From positions 248,001-312,000 of the forward strand of contig NZ_MCHY01000006.1 in assembly GCF_003609605.1 (NCBI RefSeq): a DNA stretch of 64,000 nucleotides. The letters are read 5' to 3'. Below the pieces are notes generated by a model that saw only the letters and a program-made list of their open reading frames with translations, had not been told where the DNA came from and searched no databases. Below, in pieces: positions 1-8,082 of this stretch. Each line of letters starts with the position of its first letter. Position 1 is the stretch's first letter. The DNA comes from Ammoniphilus oxalaticus. Lineage in GTDB: Bacteria; Bacillota; Bacilli; Aneurinibacillales; RAOX-1. The translations under genes and the position numbers were made by a program.

Positions 1-1
1 G

Positions 2-145
2 CCTGGCGATAAAGTGATTATTATCTCCTACTGCCAAGTGAGCGATGAACGAGCGAAGAACCACCAGCCAAAAGTGGCAATTATGGATGATCAAAATAAC
101 ATTGTGGAAATTATCGGTGAAGAAATCCACGCGACGATCTTGTAA
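2..145 (+). CDS. panD: Aspartate 1-decarboxylase, C-terminal part (runs off the left edge)
   Basis: The frame is open from the window edge to a TAA at 143-145, giving 47 residues. They contain the GDKVIIISY and PKVAIMDDQN blocks and the terminal ATIL of PanD as I recall it from Bacillus subtilis. PanD makes beta-alanine from aspartate for pantothenate and CoA synthesis and self-cleaves to form a pyruvoyl cofactor; the cleavage site (Gly-Ser) lies outside the window. In B. subtilis panD is followed by dinG, which is also found here about 2 kb downstream, supporting the call. The gene ends with its own hairpin terminator. Confidence 0.9.
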   Translation, partial: PGDKVIIISYCQVSDERAKNHQPKVAIMDDQNNIVEIIGEEIHATIL

Positions 146-154
146 ACAATTTGT

Positions 155-187
155 AAACAGTGTGACTTTCACACTGTTTTTTCTTTT
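155..187 (+). terminator. Intrinsic terminator of panD
   Basis: An 11-bp perfect stem (155-165 with 169-179) closes a 3-base loop and is followed by a T-rich run. It begins 10 bases after the panD stop codon. Confidence 0.9.
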
Positions 188-253
188 GACGGGCATGTTT
201 CCAGTGAGATTGGAAAATGATATAGGGAAACAAGATTAAAGGTGGTTTGGAAT

Positions 254-1729
254 ATGTTGGTCAAACACCTATTTGGTTCCTTGATGGAGCGCTTGGACGA
301 AGTCGAAGAGCGGTGGGTTGCAGCTGAGTCGTCTGAGCAAAAACAAACACTGCGCAAAGAACTGTTTAAATTGCGACAGATGAGTGATGACATTTTAGAC
401 AGCTGGTTAAGTTTTGAGGAACAATTAAGCGTATTCGATAAGCAGATGCAAACGGAGCAACTCGGAACAGACGATACGAAGGCGCTGGGAGCGGAAAAAG
501 GACCGTTTAAAGAAATCCCTGACGATGTTGCCGATAAAATTTTACAAGAGATAAAAAATATGGCGGAGGAAAAACCGTCATCGAATATGGTGTCGTTTAT
601 GTCTGGTGATGTGGCCCGCATGTTTCGAAAAGGACAAGGTTATTATAACTTATTGATGTATCCGCATGCGTCTGATCATTTTCGCGAAGTGCTTGAACAG
701 GAGCCCGACCTGGATGTGGCTCGGATGTTTCTTGCTTTTAGCGAACTGATGAATGGCTCAATTGATGAGGCCGATCGTCATTTTTATTTGTTAAGCAAGA
801 CGACCGATCAGTATGTGTTGCAAGCGACGGCGTTGAATGCCCAAGGCTGTATTATGGCTGCCCGACGAGAGTGGGAAAAAGCGGATCATTTTTTTGAGCA
901 GGCGATCGCGTTGTATCCAAAATTGAAGGATCCCCATTTTAATCGGGCTCTCGTTTGGATGGAGCTGGGTCAATACAGCAAGGCCAAACCGATCTGGCTG
1001 CAGTTGGCCAAACAAGATCAAGAGGACTGGGAGGCGCTGATCCAACTCGCCCATTGTTATATTGCGGAGGGGGAAGAGGACAAGGCGAACTACACGTTGA
1101 CTCAGATTCGCAATACGGCGGATGATCGCGAAGCGCTAGTGGAGACAGCGAAAATATTTGAGCGTATGCGTCAATTTGGCAATGCGGCGCTGTGTTTTCA
1201 GATGGCGTTGCAAGAGGACCCGTATGATGCGGATGCTTGGCACGGCCTCGGATGGAATTTATGGCATGCTGATGGACAACCGCTTGGCGTTGATCACATT
1301 CAAAAAGCGATCGAGTTGGCTCCTGAGCACCCTGATTACCAATTTTCATACGGGTGGATCTTATACCATCAGCGGGCATATGAGGAGGCGGAGGACGTGT
1401 TTCGGACTTTATTGGACAAGGATCCAGGTTACACGTTGGCTTTAGCCGGCCTTGCTCAAGTGTTGACTAGTAAACAGCAGTGGGAAGAAGCGGAGGCTCT
1501 TTGTTACCAGATGATTGGCGAATCACATCCGCCGATTAAATCGCTCGGCTATTTTCAAGCGGGCAGAATGGCGATGGCGAGAGCGAATTATGAACGGGCT
1601 CAGCGTTATTTTTCAGAGTCAGTTCAGCTGGATCCCTCGATGAAAGACGGTAGACTGTGGCTTGGTTTAGCTCACTATTTAAACGGGGAACGGGATCGCG
1701 CCCGTGAAGTGTGGGAAGAACATTTTTAA
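254..1729 (+). CDS. Tetratricopeptide repeat (TPR) protein
   Basis: About 491 residues. The N-terminal 110 residues are charged and helical, then from about residue 130 to the end the protein is a series of 34-residue TPR-like helix pairs, with typical spacing of Ala, Tyr/Phe and Pro (for example the PYDADAWHGLGWNLW and PSMKDGRLWLGLAHYL segments). TPRs form superhelical protein-binding scaffolds, so a binding or assembly role is inferred; the partner is unknown. There is no signal peptide or membrane segment, so it is probably cytoplasmic. I chose ATG 254 because AAAGGTGG (238-245) lies 8 bases upstream; an in-frame GTG at 242 would overlap that site. It sits between panD and dinG and has its own terminator. 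Confidence 0.85.
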   Translation: MLVKHLFGSLMERLDEVEERWVAAESSEQKQTLRKELFKLRQMSDDILDSWLSFEEQLSVFDKQMQTEQLGTDDTKALGAEKGPFKEIPDDVADKILQEIKNMAEEKPSSNMVSFMSGDVARMFRKGQGYYNLLMYPHASDHFREVLEQEPDLDVARMFLAFSELMNGSIDEADRHFYLLSKTTDQYVLQATALNAQGCIMAARREWEKADHFFEQAIALYPKLKDPHFNRALVWMELGQYSKAKPIWLQLAKQDQEDWEALIQLAHCYIAEGEEDKANYTLTQIRNTADDREALVETAKIFERMRQFGNAALCFQMALQEDPYDADAWHGLGWNLWHADGQPLGVDHIQKAIELAPEHPDYQFSYGWILYHQRAYEEAEDVFRTLLDKDPGYTLALAGLAQVLTSKQQWEEAEALCYQMIGESHPPIKSLGYFQAGRMAMARANYERAQRYFSESVQLDPSMKDGRLWLGLAHYLNGERDRAREVWEEHF

Positions 1730-1804
1730 AATGGTGGAAAGTACTAACAGGGTCAGTTATGAAGTAGCAAATTAAAGAGGATTTTCTACATCGACTAATA
1801 CTTA

Positions 1805-1835
1805 AAAAGAGCAGCATTGCTGCTCTTTTGTTCGT
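1805..1835 (+). terminator. Intrinsic terminator after the TPR gene
   Basis: An 11-bp perfect stem (1805-1815 with 1819-1829) with a 3-base loop, followed by T-rich sequence, 75 bases after the TPR stop. Confidence 0.9.
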
Positions 1836-2156
1836 TCCTTTTTTACAAGGAGATTATTGCCCTTATCACAATAGGATATATCCTGCTACTTAGTGGAATG
1901 GGTGAAGCATAAGAATGTGTATGAGAATCATGATTGCTCAGGTTCGTAAAATGTCAAAGCATAGAGCAGAGTTTAAGTTAAAGTTTAAATTAACATCCGA
2001 TGGTTTACGCGCACCCACTGTTTGTTCCGATAATTGCCACCAACATAGTCTCATTCCTTATTCTTTGGCCTAATAATTCCATGCTTCTCCTCTTTCATAT
2101 ACGTCGTATCCGTTTCAAGGTTGTGGTAGAATATGTGGTAGCATAGCAAACAACCT
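1836..2156. other. Intergenic stretch without a recognisable gene
   Basis: No reading frame with a ribosome binding site and no clear RNA structure was seen. The last 50 bases contain a possible -10 element (TAGAAT near 2130) for dinG, but no convincing -35. Confidence 0.4.
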
Positions 2157-2169
2157 GAGGTGAATCAGT

Positions 2170-4992
2170 TTGAATAAGTTTTTGGTGGTGGATTTTGAGA
2201 CAACAGGCAATAAACCGAAAGACGGGGATCAAATCATCCAAATCGGAGCGGTGTTGATTGAACAAGGGGAAATTGTCTCGCAACTGTCCACATTAGTTAA
2301 TCCGGGAATCCCCATTCCTCCTTTTATCCAACAATTAACGAAAATTAACGATGCGATGGTACAAGACGCGCCGCCGATCGATGAAGCGATTGCAAAGATG
2401 TTGCCGCTTTTAGACGGGGCTGCCTTTGTCGCTCATAATGTGCATTTCGACCTCGGCTTTTTGCAAGCGGCTTTGAGCGATGCAGGATATTTGCCGTTTA
2501 CAGGACCGATTCTTGATACAGTGGAACTTTCGCGCCTGCTGTTGCCAGGACAGACCGGATACAAATTGTCGGAATTATCGTCCGATCTTGATGTGGAACA
2601 CGAAGCGCCGCACCAGGCTGATTCAGACGCGCAGGCAACGGCTGATATTTTTTTAACCTTAATTGAGAAACTAAACGCGCTGCCGCTGCTTGTCATTCAG
2701 CGTCTGATTGATTTAACGAAAAATTTTTCCTCCAATATCTCGTTATTGATTGAATCGATTGAACAGCAACGCCTGCTTCGTCCCCAACTCGGCGACGACG
2801 ATGAACAGTTAGAAATGTTTCGCCAAATCGCGTTGCAACGAAAAGATGAAGCGGGGCATGCAGTGATTGATGTGGAGGCTATTCCCGCTTTTCCGACATT
2901 TGTATCTGAACTGTACGAGCAAATGGCTGAGCATATGACAGACTTTGAATTGCGACCTGCCCAGCGGGAGATGATGCAACAAATTTACGACGCTTTTTCA
3001 GATGGACGCCACTTATTGGTGGAAGCAGGCACGGGCACGGGCAAATCACTGGCCTATCTTACGCCAGCGTTGTATTGGGCCGCCCAAGAATCCGATGAAA
3101 AAGTTGTGATTAGCACACACACGATTCAGTTACAGGAACAGTTGTACGCGAAGGATCTTCCTTTGTTGGCGAAGTTGCTTGATTTTCCCTTTACAGCGGC
3201 GATTTTCAAAGGAAGAAATAACTACTTATGTTTACGAAAATTTGAAATGAGTCTATCTGATTCGTTCGATAATTATGATGTGCAGCTATCGAAAGGGCAG
3301 ATTTTAACTTGGCTGACCGAAACGCAAACAGGTGATGTCGAGGAAATCAATCTACCGTCTGGAGGGCAGTTGTATTGGCGCCAAGTCCAGAGTGACGCCA
3401 ACTCCTGCTTGCATAACCAATGTCCGTGGTTCTCCCGTTGTTTTTATTATTCTGCCCGTCGTAAAGCGGCGGAAGCGGATGTCGTGATCACCAACCATTC
3501 TTTGCTGTTCACCGATTTGCAAGCGGAACAACGGATCTTGCCGCCGTATCGCTATGCGATTATCGACGAGGCGCATCAGTTTGAAGAAGTGGCGAGTAAC
3601 CATCTTGGTCTTTCTTTTAACTCATTGCAAATGGACGCGCTTTTAAATGAATTAACGGTTGATCGCGGTAGCGGCTTATTGGATCGCATTACACAAGAGT
3701 GTGTGTCCTTGCCGATCTGGAAAGAGATCGGAAGCGAAGTGGAAACGAGCTTACAAATGACGGTTGAATTGAAAGAATATGCGAAGGATTTGTTCAACCA
3801 ATTGTACAATTGGGGCCGACGCGCAGGCAAAGAAAGCCCCGAACAGGGGCGGCTTGTCAAGCGCTATCAACCTGGCGAATGGCGGGGGCGAAAGCAAGTA
3901 ACCCAGTCGATTACGTATGCTCAAGACTGGATTCGGCTGCTGAAGACATCGTTGGAAAAAGTGTACGTCGGTTTGTTTGACGATGTGGAAGCAGCTAAAC
4001 AACAATTAAAAAGTTTGGCAGTCGATCTTGCGGGACAAATCAAAGAGCTGGAAAAGTGGAATGAAGCGTTGCAACGATTATTAATCGAACCTGAAGAGGG
4101 GCATGTGTATTGGATGGAGCTCGATACGCGCTCCACGCGCCGCGGCGTATTTTTAAGGATGACGCCGATTGAGATTGCTCCGCAGTTACGGGAACAATTT
4201 TTTAAGCAAAAAGAAAGCGTCGCGCTCACTTCCGCGACACTCAGTGTTAATCAATCGTTTGATTACACGATGAAGCGGTTAGGTTTGGAAACCGAGGCGG
4301 TGGAAAGCATCCATCATGGATCGCCGTTTGACTTTGAAAAACAGACAATGCTCTGTGTGCCGAACGATATTCCCGCCCTTACGCGGAACGAGGAATCCGC
4401 GTTTATTAAAGAACTTACCCGATCGTTAGGAGATTTGGCTCAGGTGACTGCGGGCCGGATGATGGTCTTGTTTACTTCGTATCAGATGTTGCGTCAAGTG
4501 TATGAACCTTTGAAACAACAGCTGAGCGGCGCGGGATTCACCGTGCTTGGGCACGGTATCGACTCCAATAGCCGCACGAAATTGACGAAGCAATTTATTG
4601 AGACGCCCAATTGTATTTTGCTTGGGGCGAGCAGTTTTTGGGAAGGCGTCGACATCCCAGGTGAGGCGTTATCTTGTTTGGCGATTGTGCGTCTCCCGTT
4701 TTGGCCGCCGAACCATCCGGTTGTCGAAGCGAGAAATGAACAAATCAAAGCCCGCAACGGCAACCCGTTTATGGAGTTATCCGTGCCGCAAGCGGTGATT
4801 CGCTTCAAACAAGGCTTTGGTCGACTTGTGCGCACGCAACGGGACAAAGGGATTGTCATCGTGTACGATAAGCGGATCGTGGAGTCGAGGTATGGTCGAT
4901 TTTTCATCCGTTCCTTGCCGCAAACGCCGCTAGTAAACCGTCCGATGAATGAGTTGCTGCCGATGATAGAACAATGGTTTGATGAACAATAA
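2170..4992 (+). CDS. dinG: DinG-family helicase with N-terminal DnaQ-like 3'-5' exonuclease domain
   Basis: 940 residues. Residues 1-180 form a DEDD exonuclease of the DNA polymerase III epsilon type: VDFETT near residue 8, HNVHFDLGF near 92, and HQADSDAQA near 147. The rest is an XPD-like superfamily 2 helicase: Walker A GTGTGKS near 288, DEAH box IIDEAHQF near 465, and a C-terminal GSSFWEGVDIPG motif. Four cysteines, C354, C413, C418 and C424, have the C-x4-C-x5-C spacing of the iron-sulphur cluster in E. coli DinG. The Staphylococcus aureus homologue is known to act as an exonuclease and to lack the cluster, so an intact cysteine set beside the nuclease domain deserves note. The TTG start at 2170 is supported by GAGG 9 bases upstream. 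Likely role: DNA repair, processing of structured or RNA-containing intermediates. Confidence 0.95.
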   Translation: MNKFLVVDFETTGNKPKDGDQIIQIGAVLIEQGEIVSQLSTLVNPGIPIPPFIQQLTKINDAMVQDAPPIDEAIAKMLPLLDGAAFVAHNVHFDLGFLQAALSDAGYLPFTGPILDTVELSRLLLPGQTGYKLSELSSDLDVEHEAPHQADSDAQATADIFLTLIEKLNALPLLVIQRLIDLTKNFSSNISLLIESIEQQRLLRPQLGDDDEQLEMFRQIALQRKDEAGHAVIDVEAIPAFPTFVSELYEQMAEHMTDFELRPAQREMMQQIYDAFSDGRHLLVEAGTGTGKSLAYLTPALYWAAQESDEKVVISTHTIQLQEQLYAKDLPLLAKLLDFPFTAAIFKGRNNYLCLRKFEMSLSDSFDNYDVQLSKGQILTWLTETQTGDVEEINLPSGGQLYWRQVQSDANSCLHNQCPWFSRCFYYSARRKAAEADVVITNHSLLFTDLQAEQRILPPYRYAIIDEAHQFEEVASNHLGLSFNSLQMDALLNELTVDRGSGLLDRITQECVSLPIWKEIGSEVETSLQMTVELKEYAKDLFNQLYNWGRRAGKESPEQGRLVKRYQPGEWRGRKQVTQSITYAQDWIRLLKTSLEKVYVGLFDDVEAAKQQLKSLAVDLAGQIKELEKWNEALQRLLIEPEEGHVYWMELDTRSTRRGVFLRMTPIEIAPQLREQFFKQKESVALTSATLSVNQSFDYTMKRLGLETEAVESIHHGSPFDFEKQTMLCVPNDIPALTRNEESAFIKELTRSLGDLAQVTAGRMMVLFTSYQMLRQVYEPLKQQLSGAGFTVLGHGIDSNSRTKLTKQFIETPNCILLGASSFWEGVDIPGEALSCLAIVRLPFWPPNHPVVEARNEQIKARNGNPFMELSVPQAVIRFKQGFGRLVRTQRDKGIVIVYDKRIVESRYGRFFIRSLPQTPLVNRPMNELLPMIEQWFDEQ

Positions 4993-5006
4993 AAATAGGG
5001 AAACAA

Positions 5007-5108
5007 ACGAATGGCGGCGAACGGTTGTTTGCTGGAAGGATCTTGCCCGGCCGCCGTTCGTATCGTTTCCAAGATTCGAGGCACCCTAAACAAAAGGGGT
5101 GTTTTTTT
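5007..5108 (+). promoter_or_regulatory. Structured leader between dinG and ku; terminator-like hairpin overlaps the ku ribosome binding site
   Basis: A 12-bp arm at 5007-5018 pairs with 5050-5061 with one G-T pair, and an overlapping 7-bp alternative pairs 5018-5024 with 5054-5060. A second hairpin (5082-5086 with 5097-5101) is followed by seven T and then the ku ATG at 5109. It looks like the dinG terminator, but the 3' arm is also the only ribosome binding site (AGGGGTG) for ku. I infer that folding could both terminate transcription and hide the ku start. Confidence 0.5.
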
Positions 5109-5951
5109 ATGCATACGATGTGGAAAGGATCGATCAGCTTTGGCTTGGTCAACATTCCTGTTAAAATGTTTAGCGCCACAGAAGACAAAGACATTCGCTT
5201 CCGCTACTTGCACAAAGAATGTGGAACGCCTGTTAAATATACCAAAGTGTGTCCCACGTGTGATCGCGAAGTACAGGGGGAGGAGATCGTTCGGGGTTAC
5301 GAGTATGAAAAAGGCCGATTTACGATGATGAGCGAAGAAGACTTTGAGGCGATTGCCCCTGAAACGCGCAAAGCGATCGAAATTTTGGATTTCGTGAAGT
5401 TGGCGGAAATTGATCCGATCTATTTTGATAAGACGTATTTTCTCGCCCCGCATGAAACGGGGGACAAAGCGTATTCTTTGCTGCGCGAAGCGATGCGGCA
5501 AACGGGTATGATCGCAATTGCAAAAATTACGATTCGTTCCAAAGAAAGCTTGGCTGCGGTCCGTTTATATGAAGATTGCATCGTCATGGAGACAATCTTT
5601 TATCCGGACGAAGTGCGCGAAGTTGAGCATGTGCCTGGCTTGCCAAAAGGGTTAGAAGTGAGCGAATCGGAATTGAAGATGGCGACACAATTGATCGAAA
5701 ACTTGGCGACGGCCTTTGATCCATCGAAATACACCGATGAATATCGCTTGAAACTAACAGAACTGATTCACGCCAAAATTGAAGGACAAGAAATTCAAGA
5801 AGCGCCTGACACGCCGCGTGTCGGCAATGTCGTTGATTTGATGGCTGCTTTGCAAGCGAGTATCGAAGCGACGAAGCAAGAAAAAAAAGCGGACGTTGGA
5901 GAAGAAAAAGAATCGACAACAAAAAAGCGGAAAAGAAAAGTGACGGTGTAA
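5109..5951 (+). CDS. ku: Ku-type DNA end-binding protein of bacterial NHEJ
   Basis: 280 residues starting MHTMWKGSISFGLVNIP, the standard Ku beginning, with VNIPVK, EEIVRGYEY, DPIYFDKTYFLAP and YPDEVRE blocks of the Ku core beta-barrel family. Bacterial Ku is a homodimer that rings double-strand ends and recruits LigD. The C-terminal 30 residues are very Lys/Arg rich (KKRKRKV), as is common in bacterial Ku and linked to DNA bridging. A CGTP...CPTC pair near residues 38-55 may bind metal. ATG 5109 is chosen over ATG 5118 because of the family N-terminus and the 7-base spacing to AGGGGTG. It is convergent with the ligase gene, and with the split LigD genes forms a full repair set; the B. subtilis equivalent is active in spores. 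Confidence 0.95.
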   Translation: MHTMWKGSISFGLVNIPVKMFSATEDKDIRFRYLHKECGTPVKYTKVCPTCDREVQGEEIVRGYEYEKGRFTMMSEEDFEAIAPETRKAIEILDFVKLAEIDPIYFDKTYFLAPHETGDKAYSLLREAMRQTGMIAIAKITIRSKESLAAVRLYEDCIVMETIFYPDEVREVEHVPGLPKGLEVSESELKMATQLIENLATAFDPSKYTDEYRLKLTELIHAKIEGQEIQEAPDTPRVGNVVDLMAALQASIEATKQEKKADVGEEKESTTKKRKRKVTV

Positions 5952-6017
5952 CTCTACGCTTACTCTTTATTTCGTCTTCTTGTAAGCGCTGTCCACAAAA
6001 ACGGCGCTTTACATCAC

Positions 6018-6974
6018 TTAGGTTACAAATTCCGTCGTGATCATACATTCCTCTGGCTCGGCATCAACGAACGCTTGAATCGTCGGTTGACGTAACGTCA
6101 GTCGTTTCGTCCATTCCATAAACTGAACTTTTACTGAGAGGCGGGGCTCAAACCAGATCGCCTCTTTTTCACGACTTGGCTTGTTAAAAAAAGGTCGCTC
6201 TTCAATTTTAAATGAATCGATCTGTTTAGTTAGTTCTTGCCAGTCCGACTTTTTTAATTTGCCGGCGCCCGCATGACCGATGTACCAAAAATGCCCTTTT
6301 TGATCATAGCAACCAAGTAACATCGCATTTACAATCCCATCGCGTAACGTAACCCCGCCGATCACCGCATTGATATCGCGATAATTTTTGATTTTACGCC
6401 AACGTTTGTCTTTCCCTTTGACTTGATACGGGCTGTTTAAATCTTTGACGATAATCCCTTCCATGTTTTGCTGCTCCATCACTTCCATCAATTGTTCGCT
6501 TTCAGCAATTGAAGGGACGACTTGAATCTGTTCATTAGGTGTAATAATTTCGTTGAGTAAAGCTAATCGCTCACGCAAAGGTTTGTTGTGAATCCATTCA
6601 TTGTTATAATATACAACATCAAAAATCATGTAGGAGATCGGCGTTTTCTTCGCTGCGGTTTGTACCCGTTCTAACCTTCTGATCCCGTCGCGATGCATCA
6701 CATCGTGAAATGACGGTTTACCGTCCTCGCCGAGGGCAATCACTTCCCCGTCCAAAACAACGGAATCAGCGTTACAGTAGGTGTCGATTGCGGCGACCTC
6801 TGGATAATGGAAAGTACGCTCATGTAATTTTCGGTTGAACAAGCGGACTGTTTGTCCATCATAGTAGGTTAAGACGCGCACACCATCCCACTTCACCTGC
6901 GCGATCCACTGCTCCCCATGCGGGATCTGGTCGGCGTGGACGGGTTCGAAGGGTGTAAACGGTTTCAAATTCAT
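6018..6974 (-). CDS. ligD: ATP-dependent DNA ligase (LigD ligase domain as a stand-alone protein)
   Basis: 318 residues. The nucleotidyltransferase motif I is VKWDGVR with the adenylated lysine K28; other ligase motifs are FNRK, LDGEVIAL, YMIFDVVYY, EGIIVKD and RWRKIKNYR, followed by an OB fold. It seals double-strand breaks held by Ku. In most Bacillus and Mycobacterium proteins this domain is fused to a polymerase domain; here the polymerase is the neighbouring divergent gene. The frame opens at 7028, but ATG 6974 is preferred because AAAGGAAG lies about 10 bases upstream of it. A sigma-G-like promoter lies directly upstream, which would give expression in the forespore. Confidence 0.93.
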   Translation of the reverse strand: MNLKPFTPFEPVHADQIPHGEQWIAQVKWDGVRVLTYYDGQTVRLFNRKLHERTFHYPEVAAIDTYCNADSVVLDGEVIALGEDGKPSFHDVMHRDGIRRLERVQTAAKKTPISYMIFDVVYYNNEWIHNKPLRERLALLNEIITPNEQIQVVPSIAESEQLMEVMEQQNMEGIIVKDLNSPYQVKGKDKRWRKIKNYRDINAVIGGVTLRDGIVNAMLLGCYDQKGHFWYIGHAGAGKLKKSDWQELTKQIDSFKIEERPFFNKPSREKEAIWFEPRLSVKVQFMEWTKRLTLRQPTIQAFVDAEPEECMITTEFVT

Positions 6975-7002
6975 TGTGTGTTCACTTCCTTTCATCACTG
7001 AG

Positions 7003-7031
7003 TAGTATGGATCTACATGTTTTTTCAATTC
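7003..7031 (-). promoter_or_regulatory. Sigma-G-like promoter for the ligase gene
   Basis: Read on the minus strand, GAATT (complement of 7027-7031) and CATACTA (complement of 7003-7009) are separated by 17 bases. This fits the forespore sigma-G pattern (GNATR, 17-18 bases, CATNNTA). The B. subtilis ku/ligD operon is known to be sigma-G dependent, which fits. It is a pattern match only. Confidence 0.55.
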
Positions 7032-7121
7032 CGCTTTATACTAAGTATAATACAAATGGGATGGCCTTTGGGATCTTTTAACATATTTTTTGATGAAGTT
7101 ATTGACAAAAGGGGCGACTTT

Positions 7122-8033
7122 ATGCAAGAACGACTTGAAATTGACGTGGAAGGGAAGCAGCTTCAGATTACAAATCCCGAAAAACCGCTTTGGCCTGAAA
7201 TCGGACTTCGCAAAATTGATTTTATCCGCTATTTGATTGAAGTCTCCCCTTATTTTTTAGCCTATGCGCGAGATCGGTTGTTGACGACGATTCGTTACCC
7301 ACATGGGGTCGAGGACGGCAAGTCTTTTTATCAGAAGAATATTCCGAAACATGCCCCTGACTGGATTTCAACCCATGTTTGGCGAGACACCCGTTACATC
7401 CTTGTTCAAGATCTTGCGACACTCATCTGGCTAGGAAATCAAGCGTGTTTGGAATTTCATGTTAGTTTTAATACGAGGCAACGCGAACGAATGCCTACTG
7501 AACTCGTGTTTGATTTGGATCCATCGGATGGGGATCATTTTGAACGGGTGTTGGAAGTCGCCTTAAATATTAAAAAAGTGTTAGATGGACTCGGACTTAG
7601 CAGCCAACCAAAAACGTCAGGAGCGACCGGGTTGCAAATCTATATTCCAATCGAGCCGATCTATACATATGAAGAAATGCATTTGTTGAATAAATTCATT
7701 GCTCAATACGTTGCCGCAAAATACCCGAGGCAGGTCACCTTGGAACGGTGGATCAAAAACCGAGGCGACAAGCTTTATTTTGATTATTTACAACACGGCG
7801 AAGGTCGCACCTTACCGGCTCCGTACTCGCCCCGCGCTCGTCCGCTTGGTTCGGTCTCAGCCCCTGTGCGTTGGTCCGAAATTGAACGCGGGTTTTTACC
7901 CGAAAACTTTACAATGTTAACGATGCCCGAGCGCTTAAAAAAGCAGGGTGATCTGTTCGCCTCCATCACGACGCAACGGCAAAACGAATCACTGGATGAA
8001 ATGCTCGGCTTTTTGCGGGAAAGAGGGATGTAA
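7122..8033 (+). CDS. ligD: LigD polymerase (primase-polymerase) domain protein
   Basis: 303 residues matching the LigD polymerase family: KPLWPE near residue 21, FYQKNIPKHAPDWI, the metal-binding DLD at 131-133, KTSGATGLQIYIPI, and a final RPLGSVSAPVRW block. It fills gaps and adds ribonucleotides at DNA ends during NHEJ. It is encoded apart from the ligase domain and in the opposite direction. ATG 7122 has GGGG 7 bases upstream; the longer open frame from 7017 lacks a binding site. A TATAAT at 7046-7051 with a weak -35 could drive it, overlapping the divergent ligase promoter, so the two halves of LigD may be co-regulated. Confidence 0.93.
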   Translation: MQERLEIDVEGKQLQITNPEKPLWPEIGLRKIDFIRYLIEVSPYFLAYARDRLLTTIRYPHGVEDGKSFYQKNIPKHAPDWISTHVWRDTRYILVQDLATLIWLGNQACLEFHVSFNTRQRERMPTELVFDLDPSDGDHFERVLEVALNIKKVLDGLGLSSQPKTSGATGLQIYIPIEPIYTYEEMHLLNKFIAQYVAAKYPRQVTLERWIKNRGDKLYFDYLQHGEGRTLPAPYSPRARPLGSVSAPVRWSEIERGFLPENFTMLTMPERLKKQGDLFASITTQRQNESLDEMLGFLRERGM

Positions 8034-8082
8034 TCTGTTAGAATGTACATAAGATAAATGAAAGATAGGAGATTTAAAAACG

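Noticed and set aside
4494-5501. 335-residue open frame on the minus strand
   Set aside because: It lies across dinG and ku, which are clearly real. Its product is low-complexity and basic with no ribosome binding site; it is a frame shadow.
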